NCBI GenBank assembly: GCA_905221605.1 | Contig: CAJNDS010000321.1 | Span: 128,501-140,000, forward strand | Direction: 5' to 3' | DNA length: 11,500 bases | Source of the DNA: Symbiodinium natans | Lineage: Eukaryota > Sar > Dinophyceae > Suessiales > Symbiodiniaceae | Shown here: positions 11,043-11,500 of the stretch, one piece after another | Position numbering within the stretch: position 1 is the stretch's first letter | Layout: each line of letters opens with the position of its first letter | Made by a program: the position numbers and the translations under genes | The notes under the pieces: generated by a model | Told to the model about the DNA's origin: nothing | What the model saw: only the letters and a program-made list of their open reading frames with translations | Database searches by the model: none

Positions 11043-11063
11043 GGGGGGCGGGGGGGGGGGGGG
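11043..11063 (+). repeat. Poly-G run
   Basis: Six G, one C, then fourteen G, directly after the degenerate C-rich telomere-like array. It could form quadruplex structure and is a place where length errors in sequencing or assembly are likely. Confidence 0.9.
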
Positions 11064-11064
11064 T

Positions 11065-11424
11065 GCGGGAATCTCCGGGGTCTGATTGGTGTGTAAGGCT
11101 TAAAGGTCTAATCTACACAAACTACCGCGTTTGATGATTTATTGTTGTGATTTTGTCGTCCAGCCCCGTATATGCCCGTGCGTCATGGACAATCCGGAAA
11201 CGAGAACGCAGAAGGAGATACTATAGGGGGTCGGAATAATTACTATTAGTATTCCCTTGTGATGCCTCTGTAATTTTTCGATAATAACCCCCAAAACCGT
11301 ATTCTAATCATTCAGGCCCCCGATATTGAGCCATCACAGAGTTCAAGACACGCGACTGTCGACGAGCTGTACGCATTGTTATCTGGTTCACCAAAGGCTT
11401 CAGAGTAGGCCCTTATTCCCCTTT
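11065..11424. other. Intergenic stretch, no gene recognised
   Basis: About 360 bases with no convincing coding frame. The one short reverse-strand frame here has no recognisable product. A small palindrome TACTA-T-TAGTA (11241-11251) sits inside an imperfect inverted repeat bounded by GGAATA (11233) and TATTCC (11250). Confidence 0.5.
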
Positions 11425-11500
11425 CTTTGCCTGGGTCGAGTTCATAGGCGCTCGGCTGCAACCGAGCTGCGACAGCGACCCCTGTTAAGAGGTTCAAATC
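11425..11500 (+). tRNA. Partial class II tRNA-like sequence or tRNA-derived SINE head, cut by window end
   Basis: Reading from CTTTGCC as a possible acceptor 5' strand, T-G-G-GTCGAG resembles the start of Leu/Ser tRNAs (A-box region). GTC and GGC can form a D stem, and GCTCGG/CCGAGC forms an anticodon-like stem around CTGCAA. ACAG/CTGT forms a long-variable-arm-like stem, and GAGGTTCAAATC at the very end matches a T arm/B box. Weak points are the absence of the conserved GG in the D loop and an anticodon loop of 6 rather than 7 nt, so a functional tRNA is unlikely. A tRNA pseudogene or SINE is the better reading. Confidence 0.3.

Noticed and set aside
11312-11497. Reverse-strand frame of 61 codons near the window end
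   Set aside because: Short, no recognisable product, and it overlaps the tRNA-like sequence.

Overview
The window looks like nuclear DNA of a dinoflagellate, probably of the Symbiodinium type. This is inferred from three things: an intronless Ty1/copia-type polyprotein carrying extra enzyme modules of a kind I associate with dinoflagellate retroelements, a strongly G/C-ending codon preference in its second half, and abundant TTTAGGG (plant/alga/alveolate-type) telomere-like repeats. No bacterial gene signals are present. The genus is not proven by anything in the sequence.

Layout. Positions 1-9540 form one uninterrupted plus-strand reading frame of about 3,179 codons, already open at base 1, so its true start (and any Gag and protease) lies upstream of the window. 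In order it encodes: an integrase zinc motif and integrase core (about 385-1000), a long charged linker, a Ty1/copia reverse transcriptase (about 1950-2730), an enlarged connection region, RNase H (about 3550-4190), a 2-oxoglutarate/Fe(II) oxygenase-like domain (about 4370-4880), a cytosine-methyltransferase-like domain (about 4980-5620), a cysteine-rich bridge, an SGNH-hydrolase-like domain (about 5880-6700), a Tpt1/KptA RNA 2'-phosphotransferase-like domain (about 7240-8075), an acidic linker, a zinc ribbon with an unrecognised domain (about 8480-9300), and a Trp/Ser/Arg-rich tail. A purine tract (9828-9835) and a candidate short 3' LTR (about 9836-9958) follow, so the whole looks like the 3' part of one LTR retrotransposon. 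It is much larger than an ordinary copia polyprotein.

The most unusual structure is a 20-nt hairpin with identical architecture found three times inside the coding sequence (7054, 8134, 9334). One stem pair differs in a compensatory way, and each copy lies in a linker between protein modules. A looser fourth copy lies at the RNase H/oxygenase junction (4211) and a possible fifth in the integrase/RT linker (1333).

From 9959 to 11063 the DNA is non-coding and repeat-rich: six telomere-like arrays in changing orientation, one 235-bp foldback element with imperfect terminal inverted repeats, a flanking ACGG direct repeat and an internal ~46-bp minisatellite, and a poly-G run. Positions 11065-11424 show no recognisable gene. 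The last ~76 bases resemble the first part of a class II tRNA or the head of a tRNA-derived SINE, cut by the window edge.

How the parts may work together (inference): integrase, RT and RNase H would carry out copying and insertion. The oxygenase and methyltransferase modules could modify bases, and the SGNH and Tpt1 modules are captured accessory enzymes of unknown use. Codon composition changes near 5740, suggesting that the second half was joined to the copia part later or from another source.
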